Shown: positions 10,065-22,969 of the stretch, one piece after another
Position numbering within the stretch: the first letter of the stretch is position 1
Layout of the letters: each line of letters opens with the position of its first letter
Origin: Corylus avellana
Taxonomy: Eukaryota; Streptophyta; Magnoliopsida; Fagales; Betulaceae
Direction of reading: 5' to 3'
Assembly (NCBI RefSeq): GCF_901000735.1
Contig: NC_081542.1
Coordinates: forward strand, 9,238,216-9,302,215
Length of the DNA stretch: 64,000 bases
Notes under the pieces: model-generated
The model's database searches: none
What the model was told of the DNA's origin: nothing
Seen by the model: the letters and a program-made list of their open reading frames with translations, nothing else
Position numbers and translations under genes: made by a program

Positions 10065-10289
10065 GTCAATAGTCGATGAAAAAAGACCATAGCATATTGA
10101 AAAACCAGTGAACAATTAATAGCAAAATAGCATTTATCTATTTACAATTAATAGAGAGAGAGAGGGAGTGAGAAGCCACGTACATCATATATATACATAT
10201 AAGCTGCGTTTTCGTTTGAGGATGAGTATATTAATTTTGAAATTCTAGGATGATGTGGCCTATTTCCATTGGCGGTTTAAGGAGTTAAA
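10065..10289 (+). other. Duplicated NAC promoter fragment without a gene
   Basis: About 225 bp nearly identical to 441-657: the shared GTCAATAGTCGATG opening, a GA-rich run, ATATAAGCTGCGTTTTCG and CCATTGGCGGTTTAAGGAG. It stops before the NAC 5' leader, and no NAC coding sequence follows. The motif TGACGTGG of the gene copy is TGATGTGG here (10251-10258), so the ACGT core is lost. It is sandwiched between hAT-like repeat blocks, which suggests capture or segmental duplication. Confidence 0.8.
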
Positions 10290-10609
10290 CTGATAATTTG
10301 TTTATTCGCAGACATTCATAATTTGGTCATACTCCTTGTGTGAGAGCATGGCACACAGAATATGATCAGAAAGCATGTTAACATGCTCATTTGGTATTTC
10401 ATTACACTAGTAGGACTCAATTTATATTAAAACGATTCTAAGTGACTCTCATCTGTATGTTATATGTGACATTATGATGCTTACAAAACCAAAAAGGAGA
10501 AAAATGGTGAGATATAGGAGAAAAAATTACTTAAAGAAAAAACAAAAACGATGCCGTTTCTATGTTAATACGATAATATCATACTATATACGACATCGTT
10601 TAATGTATA

Positions 10610-10770
10610 TATATATATATAGGCGGTAAGCAGTATTGAAAAAACTTAAAACCGCTAACTGTAACCGCCTAATCGGTTAACGTTTTGTCCTAACCCCTTC
10701 CAAAGCGGTTAGCAATTAGAACGGTTAGCGGTTAGCGAGCGGTTAATAATCGCCCGCATTTTCACCCCTA
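10610..10770. repeat. hAT-like terminus
   Basis: AACCGCTAACTGTAACCGCC and GCGGTTAGCAATTAG words lead to the terminus GCATTTTCACCCCTA at 10756-10770. It belongs to the same family as the other GGTTAGCGGTTA blocks. Confidence 0.5.
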
Positions 10771-12365
10771 ATAAATGTAAGACCTTCATTTATCATCTTA
10801 ATTTGGTATAAAAAGCATTGAAAAAATAAACTAGCTTAGAAAGAAGCTAAAAACAAGCTTAGACAGGCTAACCCATTCCAAACAGACGACTAGCACCTCA
10901 AAGAAGGTGAAAGTGGAGGTCATCTGTGAATGCAACCGATGAAAGTCGCGGCGCATTCTGATGGATATAACCATTGGGAGTACGAATACTCCTATCAAAC
11001 ATCTAAACAGGCTTCCTAAGAGCATTCCCAATGGAGGAGCTAAATTGTACTTTTATCTAAAATGGCTAATCAGATTTGTAAAAAACCCTTCACATTGGAT
11101 TAGCAAAAAAAAAAAAAAAAAATTAAATGGATATTTTATTAGATTGGCCAAAAAAAAAAAAAAAAAAATGCTACAGGTAGCGGCACTTTTCTCTTGAGCC
11201 ATTTCATTTTTTTATTGTTTCTCACCTGTTTTCTTTTTTCCCAAAATTTTCTCCTGCTATTTCTCTTCCACATCTTTCTTTTTCCAAACTTTTCTCCTAC
11301 TATTTCTCTCTCCACATCTTTTCTTTCCCAAAAGTTGAAAATAAGATATTTAGGAAAAATACAATTCTTATAAAAAAAATTATATAAAAAATAATATTTA
11401 AATGATATAGATAAAAATATAGCTAATCAGATGTAGAAGGCATTTAAAAATTCATTAGCTAAATTAGATAAAGTGAGTTTTAATGAGTCATTTTGCATAA
11501 AAAATTGGCTTATCCATTGGGAATGCTCTAAGAAGCAATGGAGATTTAGATGAAAAGGAAGAGTGGAAAAAAGGTTTCCTTCGTAGAAAGTGATCAATCT
11601 GAAGCTCAACAGGTTAGGGTTAACAAAACCCAATCTAGATAGACCACTAGCACCTCAAAGAACTGGAAAGAAACAAAAAGAAAAAAAGATCAACTTCATA
11701 GACAAAGAGTCTGAAGTCCAACTGGATCAGGTTAACCATTAAGCAACAAACCAACAGAAAATAACAGAAAGTTACACAAAATAACAAGAAAAAACTCAAA
11801 AAACAGTGGTTGCGATGGAGGAATGCTTCAGTAGAAGTTCCTCGGCGCGTGGGACCCACGCTCCGGCGAGTTAGATCCACTCGCAAGAGTGTGTGGTCCA
11901 CGCATCGGCGCGTGGCGGTCGGATGGGGCTGTAGAGAGCTTCGACGGAAAGCTAGAATGCTGGTGATGATGGAGCAGAGGCGTGTTTCTGGCTGGAGCTA
12001 ATGGAGAGAAGGAGATTTGGCTTTGAAAAAGCCAATCTTCAAGCCTACATAGATCCAGCCGGCGGAGCGATGGAGGAGGCGATCCATGGCAGGGGTGAAG
12101 CGGGAGAAGACGATTCATTGCGGCTGTTTCGTGAGGGTCAGAGATAAATCGTCATAGACGATAGATAGATCCTGAGAAAACTCGAGAGCAAAATGAGTTC
12201 TCTCATGAAGAGAGAAGCTCAAAGAGAAAAGGAGCAAGAAAAATGAAAAGGGGGTGGGAGGAGGGAAACCAGAAGGTTTGCCCTCCTCCTCAAGCTTGTT
12301 TAACTGAGCTTTAGAAAAGAGAGAGAAGAGAGGTTTCGGTATTTTTCAAACGACGATCTGATCCT
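10771..12365. other. Unassigned repetitive DNA with a GC-rich core
   Basis: Apart from the MITE at 11020-11528, this stretch has no recognisable gene. The phrase ACTAGCACCTCAAAGAA occurs at about 10890 and 11645. A GC-rich part at 11810-12130 resembles, on the minus strand, the untranslated leader of plant LTR elements, but no LTR, primer site or gag could be tied to it. The open frames there are short and unlike known proteins. Confidence 0.4.
11020..11528. mobile_element. Tourist-like (PIF/Harbinger) MITE
   Basis: 509 bp with inverted termini GAGCATTCCCAATGGA / GAGCATTCCCAATGGATAAG and a TAA duplication (11017-11019, 11529-11531). The empty site reads GCTTCCTAAGAAGC. The AT-rich interior has A-runs and no ORF. 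Confidence 0.85.
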
Positions 12366-12889
12366 ACATTATCGTAGCTGGCGGTATAAAAAGCATATGT
12401 TCATATATAGAATAGAATGCTTCTCAGTGGCAACAGACATATGTATAAGGGGAAAGAAACCTACCATAATAGCCCTTTGTTTGGACTCAATATGTGCATA
12501 TTTTAACTTCATATTATATTTCATACTCAATTGAAAATTTGAAACTACAAGAAAATACATATTGGAGAGAGGTAATAGAAATGCCAACTTGCTTAATTAG
12601 AGAATTGGCAAGTGCGACCACAAGAACAATAACTGAGCTACAGTCAATAACTTACATCCAAAATACTGCTATTTCCAGCCCTGTTTATGCAATTGCTTAA
12701 TTTGGTCTTATTTACTTAATAGACATCGAACATCCAAAAAAATATATATATATATATTGGTACTAGCAGAAACAAGTGTGGAAATAGCATAAATTCTATA
12801 ATTACACATTAAAGAATTTAACAATAGATCATATGTTACGTGGACGGAGATCAAGTTATATCTTGCGATGATAATGATGATGATGATGA

Positions 12890-15800
12890 TCAAGAGCACT
12901 GTGGATTGTTCCCTGGCCCCCCATAGTAGAAGTATGTGCCCCATTGGTTGTTGTTGGAGCTCTTGATGTTGTAACAATTGGTGTTCTCAGCTAGGGTTGA
13001 GATACCTTGGACTGAGCTAAGACTATTATCGGCGTCCACGATCTCTAGGTTCCGAAAGTAGCTTGCTTTTCCGAAGCCTTCATTGGCGAAGTGACCGGAG
13101 CCCATTTGGGTTGAGGTGTGCTCGCCGTTGGCCCGTGTGTTCACCACCTCACCACCCCACTCCACCATAGTGGCATGGTCTGCTAAGTGGGTAAATATCT
13201 CTGCTGGCCAGTATCCTACTAATGTATTGTCACCAAACCTCATCCACCAATTTCCTAGTTTTGGATCCTATTTAAATTGAAGAAGAAAAATAAAATTAAG
13301 TTAAAATATGAAGTTTGGGGATTAATAAAATAGGAAAAATTTCACATAAATCCCTAAAGTATAAGCATTTTTATAATCATAATATCAAAGTTTAAAAATT
13401 TGCAATGTCAGTATCTTATCTTTCAATCGCTTTTAATTTCACTTTTTTTTTTTTTTTTTTTTTTTTTCGTTAAAATGCTCTGTTTTTTTTTCAATAAAAA
13501 TAACAAATTCAAAAAATGCCTCCATCAGCTTCACCATGGGTTGTGACAAAAAAAAAAAAAATTCACTTTGTTTTGTTTTTTAAAAGTCATTTTTGACATT
13601 TTAACAAAAAAAAAAATTGAAATTAAGAGAGATTAAAACATGGGATACCGACGTTGCACTTCCACAATTGATTGAGAACTACTTATACTTCGAGAAATAA
13701 GTAACAATTATAAAATAAAAGAAATGAACATGAGATCATATATTTGGTATCAACCTTCCAGATGAGGACAGTAATGTCATATTGGCTGCTTGAATAAGAT
13801 GATACCGGAGAAATGGCAGCTCCGATGGCAACCCTACTATTGGTTTGCACAAATCCTGAGCAAAGAAGGTTGTAGCACCCGGTTGCCTGATACGAATCAG
13901 TCTGCAGTACATGTACAGAAGCAGACTATCAAAACCGACAGCCATAAGTGATATTAATTGCTTCATTGCATGGAATCAATAAATAAATAAAATTAATAAA
14001 ATAATAATAAAAAAAAGGTCGAAAGTTATAATAGTTTTTTTGGTTGTTGATTTGAATCATTAATAACTAGTTGAGATTGCATTTATTCTCAACACATGCA
14101 TTTCTATCTCTTTGTCCTATTTTTCAAAGAAATAAATATATGGGTTCCATATATATCTTGATCATTTATGAAGGGTTGAATATATTTCACGGCCAGTAGG
14201 TGAGTTTCATATGAGATCTTTCATATTATCTGTACAAATTATTAGCAAGTTGAGCATTTTTATGAGCCTGTTTGAGCTTCAGAGATTGGTTTGGTAAAAA
14301 AACTTCAAACGTAATTCTTTGACTTTTTTAAACTAAAAATACCCAAAACGCGCGTACTTTTGAAAAAAGAGTTAAAAATGAAGTGTTTTTTTTCAAAAAA
14401 CTCTTTATTACTTTAAAATTTTATTTTTCAACACAATCCCAAATAGACTCTATGTGATTTTTGTCTTGTAAAGCGCTGCAATTTAATTAACTTCTTGATT
14501 GTTATGGATTAGTATGTTGGGACAATTTAAGATATTGGTTGTCATGTAAATATTATTATATATGTGTCATAATAATAAATGAGGAAATATTCCCAAAGAA
14601 AATAAGATGAAAAAAAAAACTCAACTTACAACTATTTGAAAAAAATAAATAAATAATAAAAAAAAAAATTCAAATAATGTGTTACCGTCCTATCTAATCA
14701 ATTATTTTGAAAAATGTGTTATGGTGACACATCACTTAAAGAATCAATTTTGTAAATTTGATAAGGGTAGGATTTCTCAAATAAGATAAGATAAACTTTT
14801 ACAACCCTGGATGAAGTTGACTTTGACCTAGCTAAGGCATTTTACTAAGATGGAATATCTACAATAAATAATTCCATTAATTTGTTTTCTATTTTCTATT
14901 TTCTATTTTATGATAATGTTTATAAAAGTTAAAAATAAATAAAATAAAAGCAATTTATTAAAATATAAAAAGGAAAGATCGAAAATTCTAACCGTCCAGT
15001 AAGTGAACAATCTGGGCCTGCTGTCACCATAAAGCTCCGGACTGACCTGACTAGTATAATAATCAAAATTCAGAAAATTTTATACTAATCACCTTCTTCA
15101 CTATTAAATATTAATCTGTATTTTCTAAAAAAAAAATTATAATATATATATATATATATAAAAGAATTTCCATAATAGATTAGACAAAAATAAAAATATT
15201 TTATGTATTTTCCTTTTTATTTATTAATTTACACAACCGAAGAGAAGAGTATAATATACTATATTTTTCTCAAAGTAATTAAATATTATTGAGAAAAAGT
15301 TAAAAATAGTGTTAAATTGTGTGTGTGGCAGGATAGGAAATGGAAGAAGTACCTGCCATCCAGCTTCTATGCTGTTGAGATCCGAGCCGTCGAATGATCC
15401 CGAAAGAATCCAAATCTGGGAGAGACTGAACTCGTTGACCACTTGGATCGACGGCTCCCACACGTTTATGGTCGCCTTTGCCCCATACACTTCTTGGGAT
15501 GCTCCGGTGTAGGCTATTGCATGCTATCAGAATACATACATACAAAATGAACAAAATCTGAAATTTACTTCATTTAATCTTTAAAAAAAAAAAAACATTG
15601 ACTTCATTGAAGGAAGAAACAGAAGAGTGATGAAAGTAAGGGCAAGAAAATCGAACACAAATCCCAAGTGTCGTGGCTGTTACGTTGCAGAAAGTGATTA
15701 AATTCAATTGAATGAGCTGAGATTTAATAAGATAACTGCCACAGTTATCATATTTATCTAATTAAATTGATTATTTTATATGTAAAATTCTTCCTAAACT

Positions 15801-17258
15801 GGATTAATTGCCACATGAGCATGGAATATTGCAGTATAGAAAGTTTTTTGAAACTTAGATTCTATCACTTTTTCAGTAACTTGAAAGATCGATAATGAAA
15901 GAACCGTGCTACGAAGGGATGCTTTTTTATTTTTTTAATATGGAATAAATTATTAAAAAAGAACAAATACATCGAAAATGAAGAAGTCAATGTTTTTGTC
16001 TATTGACTAATTACTAGTGTATTATAGCTAGTTTTTTTTAGTTTTTTATTTTTTAATTTTTTTAATTTTTATCCAATGCCTTTTGTTTAGAGTTAGCAAA
16101 CAATTTTTAATATGATAATGAAACTGATATAAATTTAATACAAAATTAGAAAATTAAGGTTAAGAGATCTGACTTATTTAATTAAATTGATTGAATTAGG
16201 GTTAACCAATATACTTGACACGTGATATAAGAAGCAATAATTTTTGACACGATCCGCGAATCCGACATAAACTCATTAGGGTTGAGACATCTCATCTCAT
16301 CTGTTTAATTAAATAGGTAATTAGGGTTAATCTATATAGTCTTATACTTATACCTTAACATGACCTAAACCCGACACACAATCACGAATTGTCACATTTA
16401 AGTATAACAAAAGCTAGTTTTGAGCTTCCGATGCCCTCTTATTTCCCCGTACGTTGATGTTGAAAATGATATAGAGTGAGGATATATATACCTCATGGCC
16501 ATTGCCGCTGACAACATCCGGTGCGGCGGTGGAGGTAGTAAGCGGAAGCCTACGTTGTTTCTTCCCAAAATGAAACAAAGACTTGGCTCTGAGAACATCA
16601 TGAACGGCGGTTCGGCGTATGGGAACCGTTCCCTTTGGACAGCGTGTCCCATTTTGATGCCACATTTGCCATGCACCTCTCACTGCTTCTTTATTATTCC
16701 CATCCTCTCCCACCGCATCTCTTCTCACCTTTCTCGCTGCTTTCGGCATCTCTGAAGGGCGTCTCTGTTGCGCGCATTAACACAAATCATCATCATACTC
16801 CTCATTAATACACACACCAAAAAAAAAAAAAAAAAGAAGAAGAAGAGTTTATGGTACCATCTTTCGAAGTTTTTGTACCTGGATCTTGTGATTCTTTAAT
16901 AGCGGATGATCTAAAGCTGGTTGTTTTCTTTTGTGGACGCAATCAATGGTATCTCCATCTGGGCTCTGGGAAATAAGTAAAAGGAAACCCACATGAAATG
17001 AAAATATATGATGAGCAAAGAAATTAAAAAGGTTAAAATGTGTACCTCTATAGTCAACACAGCAGGCTTGTTAATCTTGTCCACATGCCTCTGTATCCTT
17101 TCAAGTCTCAAGCTACTCACTGGCCTATACTTGGTGTAATTCAGGCCGGAAGCAACCGAAGCGAAAAAGATAGGCAGAAGAAGAAGAAGAAGAAGCAGAG
17201 CAGGGAGAGGTGAAAACCCAGCTGCTCTCTTCCTTCCAACAACACCCATATCTCTCAT
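12890..17258 (-). CDS. Neprosin-domain secreted protein (DUF239)
   Basis: Seven exons: 17258-17046, 16965-16879, 16764-16492, 15523-15353, 15046-14993, 13901-13755 and 13267-12890. All are phase 0 with GT-AG borders, giving 440 residues, a normal length for the family. Residues 1-38 form a signal peptide with eight leucines in a row. Next comes an activation-peptide region ([10 protein letters not shown], about 145-155) and the neprosin domain: [72 protein letters not shown] and VEWGGEV. Nepenthes neprosin is a prolyl endopeptidase using two glutamates. Glu244 (IEAGW) and Glu351 or Glu355 (EWGGEV) are candidates here, by inference. The protein probably enters the secretory path to the cell wall or vacuole. 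The substrate of plant homologues is unknown. Confidence 0.93.
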
Positions 17259-20200
17259 TCAGTGCCAAGAGAGAAAGAAAGAAAGAAAAGAAAGAAAGAA
17301 AGCTAGAAAACCATAACTAGCAAAACAAAAGGCACAAAGAAATGTGACTTTTCCAACCCCAAACACCAATACAAACAAGAAAGGAAGCAAAGAAAAGGAC
17401 CCTTCTCTCTCTCTGCTATTAATGGCAAGGAGGGGTGGTGGGTAGAGGCTAATTAAACATGCACAGAGCCCCTTGGACCTTCAGCATCAAGATCATCATT
17501 GCGTGTGCTTCGGATTCATACACTGGAGGTACACACTAGTGTTTGATTTTTTTTTCTTCCTCTTCTTCTGAAGAAGAAAAGAAGAGAAAATTTAAGAGGA
17601 GGGAGACCAGGCTTCAAAGCATTATAAAACCACAGACCTACCAAACTGAAACAACCACACACCACTTCCTCATTAATACTTTTTCCTTGAAACCCACAAA
17701 CCCTTGCTTTTGCTTTTGCTTCAACCTTCCTTTTCTTCCCAGTCTCTCCATAATTCCTTTCTTTTACCTTTTTAAACGGCAACCACCACTCCATTGGGGT
17801 GTGCCACGTGGCGTTCCCCACTTTTACCTAAGTTGTAGGTCTATCTGAATCTGAATATGATGTCTTGCCGTCTTCAGCTTCAGCATAAATTATTTCAAAT
17901 ACCGGCCACTTCCCTTATATTGATTTACTTGGCATATTTTAAGTAAAATTTTATCGGAAAAAAACAGCTCAAAACACGTCGTTTAGACCGTATGAAGAGG
18001 AGTATTACTCTATTTATATGTCATAATTTTTTTTTTCTTTAAAAATGCATGTTTTATTTATGTTAATCTCCTTTTTTCTGAATAAATTACAAAAGAAATT
18101 TACATATAAAGTGTTTTCTATCCTTATGCATTTGCATATGGTGTAGTACTATTTTCAACATAATGCATATTCTGTCTTTCCATCTATTTATATATATCCC
18201 CAAAGCCTATGTTATATATGAACAATCACTTCAGAGTCTTTAATTAGAGGGCCGGAGGATAATGATGAATAGAATTACTCGTATTTTGTACATATATTTT
18301 TTAAAAGGGTGCCATCATCAACTAATATTTCTACACAAAACAAACCTTTGGTCTTTTGATCATGCCATCAGGACATAAGATAGCCGACCTACTTAATTAT
18401 GATTAAGTGTTTTTTTTTTTTTTTAATACCACAATCAAATCGGCTAAAAAAAATTACTTTTATGTTTGCACAAAAAGCCCAACATATGTAGTACTTCTTG
18501 TTGATTAAATAAATTTCATGCGGTCTTTCATATGAACCGATAAGCCACAACATTAATTCATCAAGTTGCAAATACCATTTGTGCAAATGGAGCACCGTAA
18601 CATATTATCACTAATTAATCATTTAAAATAATGGGAATCTAGGGTTTAGACTTTGATGAAACCCAAGGAAGGAAGAAATTAATTAAGTAGCTAGTTTGTT
18701 GAAATTCAAATGTATTGGGGGGAGGCTTCTAGCTAGCTAGCTAGTACTTGTTGTTTTTTTTATTCTAGAGTACTATTGGATTGCAAGCAGTCCCTTGATC
18801 TATGCTACGGAGCACTCTTCTCCATGTGCATGGGTTTACATCTTAGAAACATTTATAATAATAAATGAAGAATATTAAAGTAATAAATGTGAGGTTAAAT
18901 TAAATGGGTAAGCTTCTATTCTCGAATCTCGAATGATTCCTGATTCTTTTTATATATGAGTTAACTAAATGAATGTAGGTTTGACTGTTATCACCAATAA
19001 ACTTTTTAATATAGTAGCACAAACCTCTTCTCAAAATTCAAAATACTTCTTAAAAGATGAAGCACAAGTTAATGTCTCTATGACTTTTTGAATAACTCTA
19101 ATTTTTTGTTTTATCTTTTTTAAATACTATTTAAATTCAAACCTGGTTTGTTTATGAAAGAAACTAATTAAACTCGAGTCAAATTTATATGAGACAAATT
19201 TGAACTGTTTATAAATAACTCTGTTTAGTTATATAACCCTACTTAACATAGAATCGGATTCTCATGTTCAGTTGTCAACCTGAATCGCTAAATGCTAATT
19301 GTATTTACTCCTTAAACTACTTCCTCATGTTCACTTCTTCTCTTGCTTGGGAATTTAATTAATGAATGCCCATGAATATATTGATGTAGCTTTATAACAT
19401 TACTCTCTAAATGAGCTGAATTTAGGTGGTTTTTTCCAAGACATTATTACAATATGAGCTCTTTAATGAAGTTCTCCATTATATATGCCGATAACAATAT
19501 TATTGTTTCTTTAATAAATAAACCGTTTCATTTAAGAAGAGAAAGAATGTGGAATTGAATTGAACTAGAGGTGTATGAAATACGAATTATGGCTCTAGTA
19601 ATGTTCATTTAATATTGTCTGAAATTAAGTCACATAAAACTCTCTGAACATATATAATGCAATTATTGATCTGCACATTTTTGTTTCATACCTTCCATGC
19701 ATGCCATCAAATTCAAGCTTACATGACATGCATGTTGGTAAATCACACTCACACATACTCTATCGATTTCAAAGGCTATATTCATGATGATAAATTAAGA
19801 AGAAATTTCTTTTATTCTAGCCCGATTTCTAAAAGTGTCATGTGTCTCTTACCATTTGAGAAACACGTGTTTTTTTTTAATATACCATGTGCTTTTTACT
19901 ATTGTTTTAATAGCATTAATAAAAAAAAATTAAAAAAATTAAAAGAGAGAAATGCTAAATATTAGTATATTTGTATCCTACGATTGTTTAACAATATTGA
20001 CTTGACACTCCAAATCAACTACTATTAAATTTTTTTATTTAACAAGAATTAATTATAAGAAAAACTCATACATTCAAATTTGTAATAATTTATATCCATA
20101 AATTAAATCCACGCGATGAAAACATAATGCAGCCTTGAAATGGAAGGAGGGACAAAAAAGGGTGAATCGGTGAAGAAGCGAGAAGGGGTATTTGATTGGC

Positions 20201-20924
20201 TACGGACAACAGTGGCTTTGAAGGCAAGGAGTTGGCATGAAATGTGAGTTTTGTCCCCTCTATATTTATTACATCACCTAACACCCAACAATACAACTCT
20301 CTCTCCTACGCCGTCTATCTTTCTCTTTCTTCCTACCATCCATCTACTCTAACTTGTACCCATCACCATCTTCAAAACCTTTTACCCAAGCAACACCTAT
20401 ACGGACTACAAACTAATTATAATCAAAAATATTTTTAAATTTTTATTCATAAAAATTTAAAACACAACAATATATATATATTTTTTCTCCCTGAGCTCCA
20501 ACCAAGACGTATGTCAGTATGTGGAAGGAGGTGAAAATTGGCCACCAACCGCAAGATATACCTTTTATTTTTATTTTTATTTTAATCTTGACTTTAACTT
20601 TTATAAATTTTTATCGCTTTTGTATTCTATTCTTAAAATTCAGAATCTCTCAATTTAGTTTATTAAACTTTAAAAAATTTGTTACCTCACCCCTCTCATT
20701 AGGGTTTGGGGTTAAATTAGACTATCAAAGTGTGAAATGACCATTATATACTTGAAAACTTTACCTTTCCATATTGGATTCTGATTTGTAAAGAATCAGA
20801 ATCAACCTAGGACTGGGAAATTTACTCTCCTTATTGGACTTGGAAAATATATTCCTTATTAGGCTAGAAATATAGATTTACTACTTATTAGTTTCTACTT
20901 GAGCCCTAAGAAAGGAATTTATCA
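17259..20924. other. Intergenic DNA, no gene seen
   Basis: Contains the 5' leader and promoter region of the neprosin gene up to about 17.9 kb (with an AAAG microsatellite at 17272-17302), then AT-rich DNA. Open frames are short and show no recognisable protein. A GCTA microsatellite-like run lies at 18731-18743. Confidence 0.6.
17803..17812. promoter_or_regulatory. G-box upstream of the neprosin gene
   Basis: Perfect palindrome GCCACGTGGC with a CACGTG core, about 550 bp upstream of the neprosin start codon. It is a classical plant bZIP/bHLH site. Regulatory use is inferred from position only. No convincing TATA box was fixed; a TATAAAA-like run lies at about 17622. Confidence 0.4.
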
Positions 20925-21577
20925 AAAGACATGCATATTGATGTTGCTATAAATCAATTAAAAGGTCTTATTTCTTATTTTAAAAACTATAGAGAAAATT
21001 GATTTACATGTGCTATGATTTCTTCTAAAGAGATTGCAACTAAAATGGAAATAAAACATGTTTTTCGTAAAAAACGTATAATTTGTAGAAAGAAGCTGTT
21101 TGATAATAATGCTAATGATGAGACAACCCAATCTGTTGAAGAATCTTTTAGAAATGATTAGTTTTTATATATAGTAGATCAAGCTATTTCTTCAATTCAA
21201 AGTAGGCTTGAACAATTTCAAGTATACAAAATACTTTTGGTTTTTTTATTTAATTTTAAGAAATTAAAATCACTAGACGATGATAGTTTGCAAAACAAAT
21301 GCCTTAATCTAGAAGGTTTCCTAAAACATGATATCGATTATGATATTGATGGTTTAGATTAATTTTCAGAACCAAACATTTTAAAAGAAATTTTACAAAT
21401 AGAAGAAAGTGCTCCAATTAACATATTAAATTATATAAAAAGACTTGATTCTTTTCCAAATACATGTATAGCTTATAGAATTTTAGAATTTTATTGACAA
21501 TATATGGTACAATTGCTTCTGCAGAAAAATGTTTTTCAAAATTAAAATTGATAAAAAATCCTACCTAAGATCAATAA
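20925..21577 (+). pseudogene. hAT transposase C-terminal relic
   Basis: Translation with several in-frame stops gives the C-terminal half of a plant hAT transposase of the type annotated as TTF-type or MYM-type zinc-finger protein 1-like: KKLFDNNANDETTQSVEE, IVDQAISSIQSRLEQFQVYK, LKSLDDDSLQNKCLNLE, ILNYIKRLDSFPNTCIAYRI, and after a frame change AEKCFSKLKLIK and SYLRS. This is the dimerisation region. Stops occur after the RENx, RNDx and GLDx positions, and a frameshift lies near 21495. It ends abruptly at the repeat beginning at 21578. It cannot encode an active enzyme. Confidence 0.8.
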
Positions 21578-22540
21578 TGTCACAAGAGCCGGCCTCAGGT
21601 CGAGTGCTCGTTCCTTAGGGCAAGCGTTCGTCCAGAGGCTATGGTTTAGCAAGGCAAGTAAAACACAAAAATTCAAGGGCATTAAAGCTTTGGAAAACAC
21701 TTCTTTGCTTATAAGAATAGGTTCGTTTCAAGCACAAAACATCTTAATGGCGACTTTTGAAAACACTTTTTCAAACAAGTCTTATTAAACAAGAATATGG
21801 TGCAAAGGCTTGCCATAACACTAAAAGGCTTAAAGCATTGAAATGAGTAATCATTGAAATGAGTAAACAAGAAACTTAACAACATAATAACAAGAAGGTG
21901 TAGGGATTACCTCAACGAGTAGACCTCTCAAGAGTGCTCCTTCCTTCTTCCGAGTTACTCACAAAGCTCACATACTCTCAAATGACAAAGTAGCAGGGTT
22001 TTCCCAAGGTTCCAAAGGCAAATTTGAGGGCTAGGTTGAATGGGGTGTGGAAGTATTTATAGGGGAGGGAAACTTAGGGCAAAATGGGAATTCTGTCAAA
22101 AAGCAACAAGCACTCGTGTGGTCCATGGGTGAGTGCTCGTGTACTGTTCACAATGAGCTAAAAATACTTTTCAAGCATGCGTTTCGGTTATTAACCAATG
22201 GTCTAAAAATAGTCAACGAGCACTCGTACTATTCATATGAGCACTCGTGTGTACTATTCATACGAGAACTCGTGTACAGTTTAGAAAAGACCAAAAGTGT
22301 TCAGAGTACGATTTCACGAGGGTGGCGTGAGGTTCAGACGAGCGCTCGGTATGGTCCCTTGGACAAGCGATCGTCTAGTGAAGGTAGGCTTGGGCTTTTG
22401 CTTGCAAAAAGGCCCTAAAGGCTTGGGCCCATCAAGGAAGGCTTAGGATTTTCTGTATTGAGCCTGTTTTCTAGAAATTATTAGTTGGTTAAGAAATCTT
22501 TAACTCTCTTTTAAAAGTGGTTATTTATCGGGGTATTACA
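21578..22540. mobile_element. TGT...ACA-bounded repeat, probably a solo LTR
   Basis: 963 bp starting TGTCACAAGAGC and ending GGGTATTACA. On the minus strand it reads TGTAATACCCC... to ...GTGACA, a form common for plant LTRs. It cuts off the hAT relic to its left. Within 22105-22285 a 20-24 bp unit like GAGCACTCGTGTACTATTCA is repeated about five times, with related words at 21608 and 22340. No target duplication, primer site or internal region was found, so the LTR call is tentative. Confidence 0.4.
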
Positions 22541-22969
22541 TTTACGGAGGTCAGGGTTGCCCTATCTTTGGGGATCCATTTTCTATGTAAATATTCCCCC
22601 GGGCCTTCATGAATGTTTCGGAGCAGATATGCGCTTTGAACTAGGTGACGACGACTACCGTAACAATATTATCTCTCTCCTCAATTATCTCACACTTTGG
22701 GGAAACACTCTAGAGTTTGTGATTAATGTAGACCTACGCATCTAGTATCGAGTGAAGTTTCAGAAGATCAAATTAGTTTTCAACACCAACCAATATCCTG
22801 TGCCCCCGTTACATATTATTTGTTTCTTTTATTTATTTTCTTCTAAGGTTTAATCAACATTTTTCTTTTTTCTGACTCTCCCCTTATTGTTTGTTTCAGC
22901 AAGATTTAGGCCTGAATCTAAAGAGCTGGTATGACAAATTATGTTTAAGTTTTATTGTTGTTTTTTTTA

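Noticed and set aside
14270..14460. MITE-like segment in neprosin intron 5 (GAGCCTGTTTGAG ... AAATAGACTC)
   Set aside because: Terminal similarity to the 59957 MITE is weak and no target duplication was found.
22557..22745. 61-codon ORF (begins MPYLWGSIFY) between the LTR-like repeat and the hairpin MITE
   Set aside because: No family recognised, no exon structure or promoter around it, and flanked by repeats; kept as intergenic.
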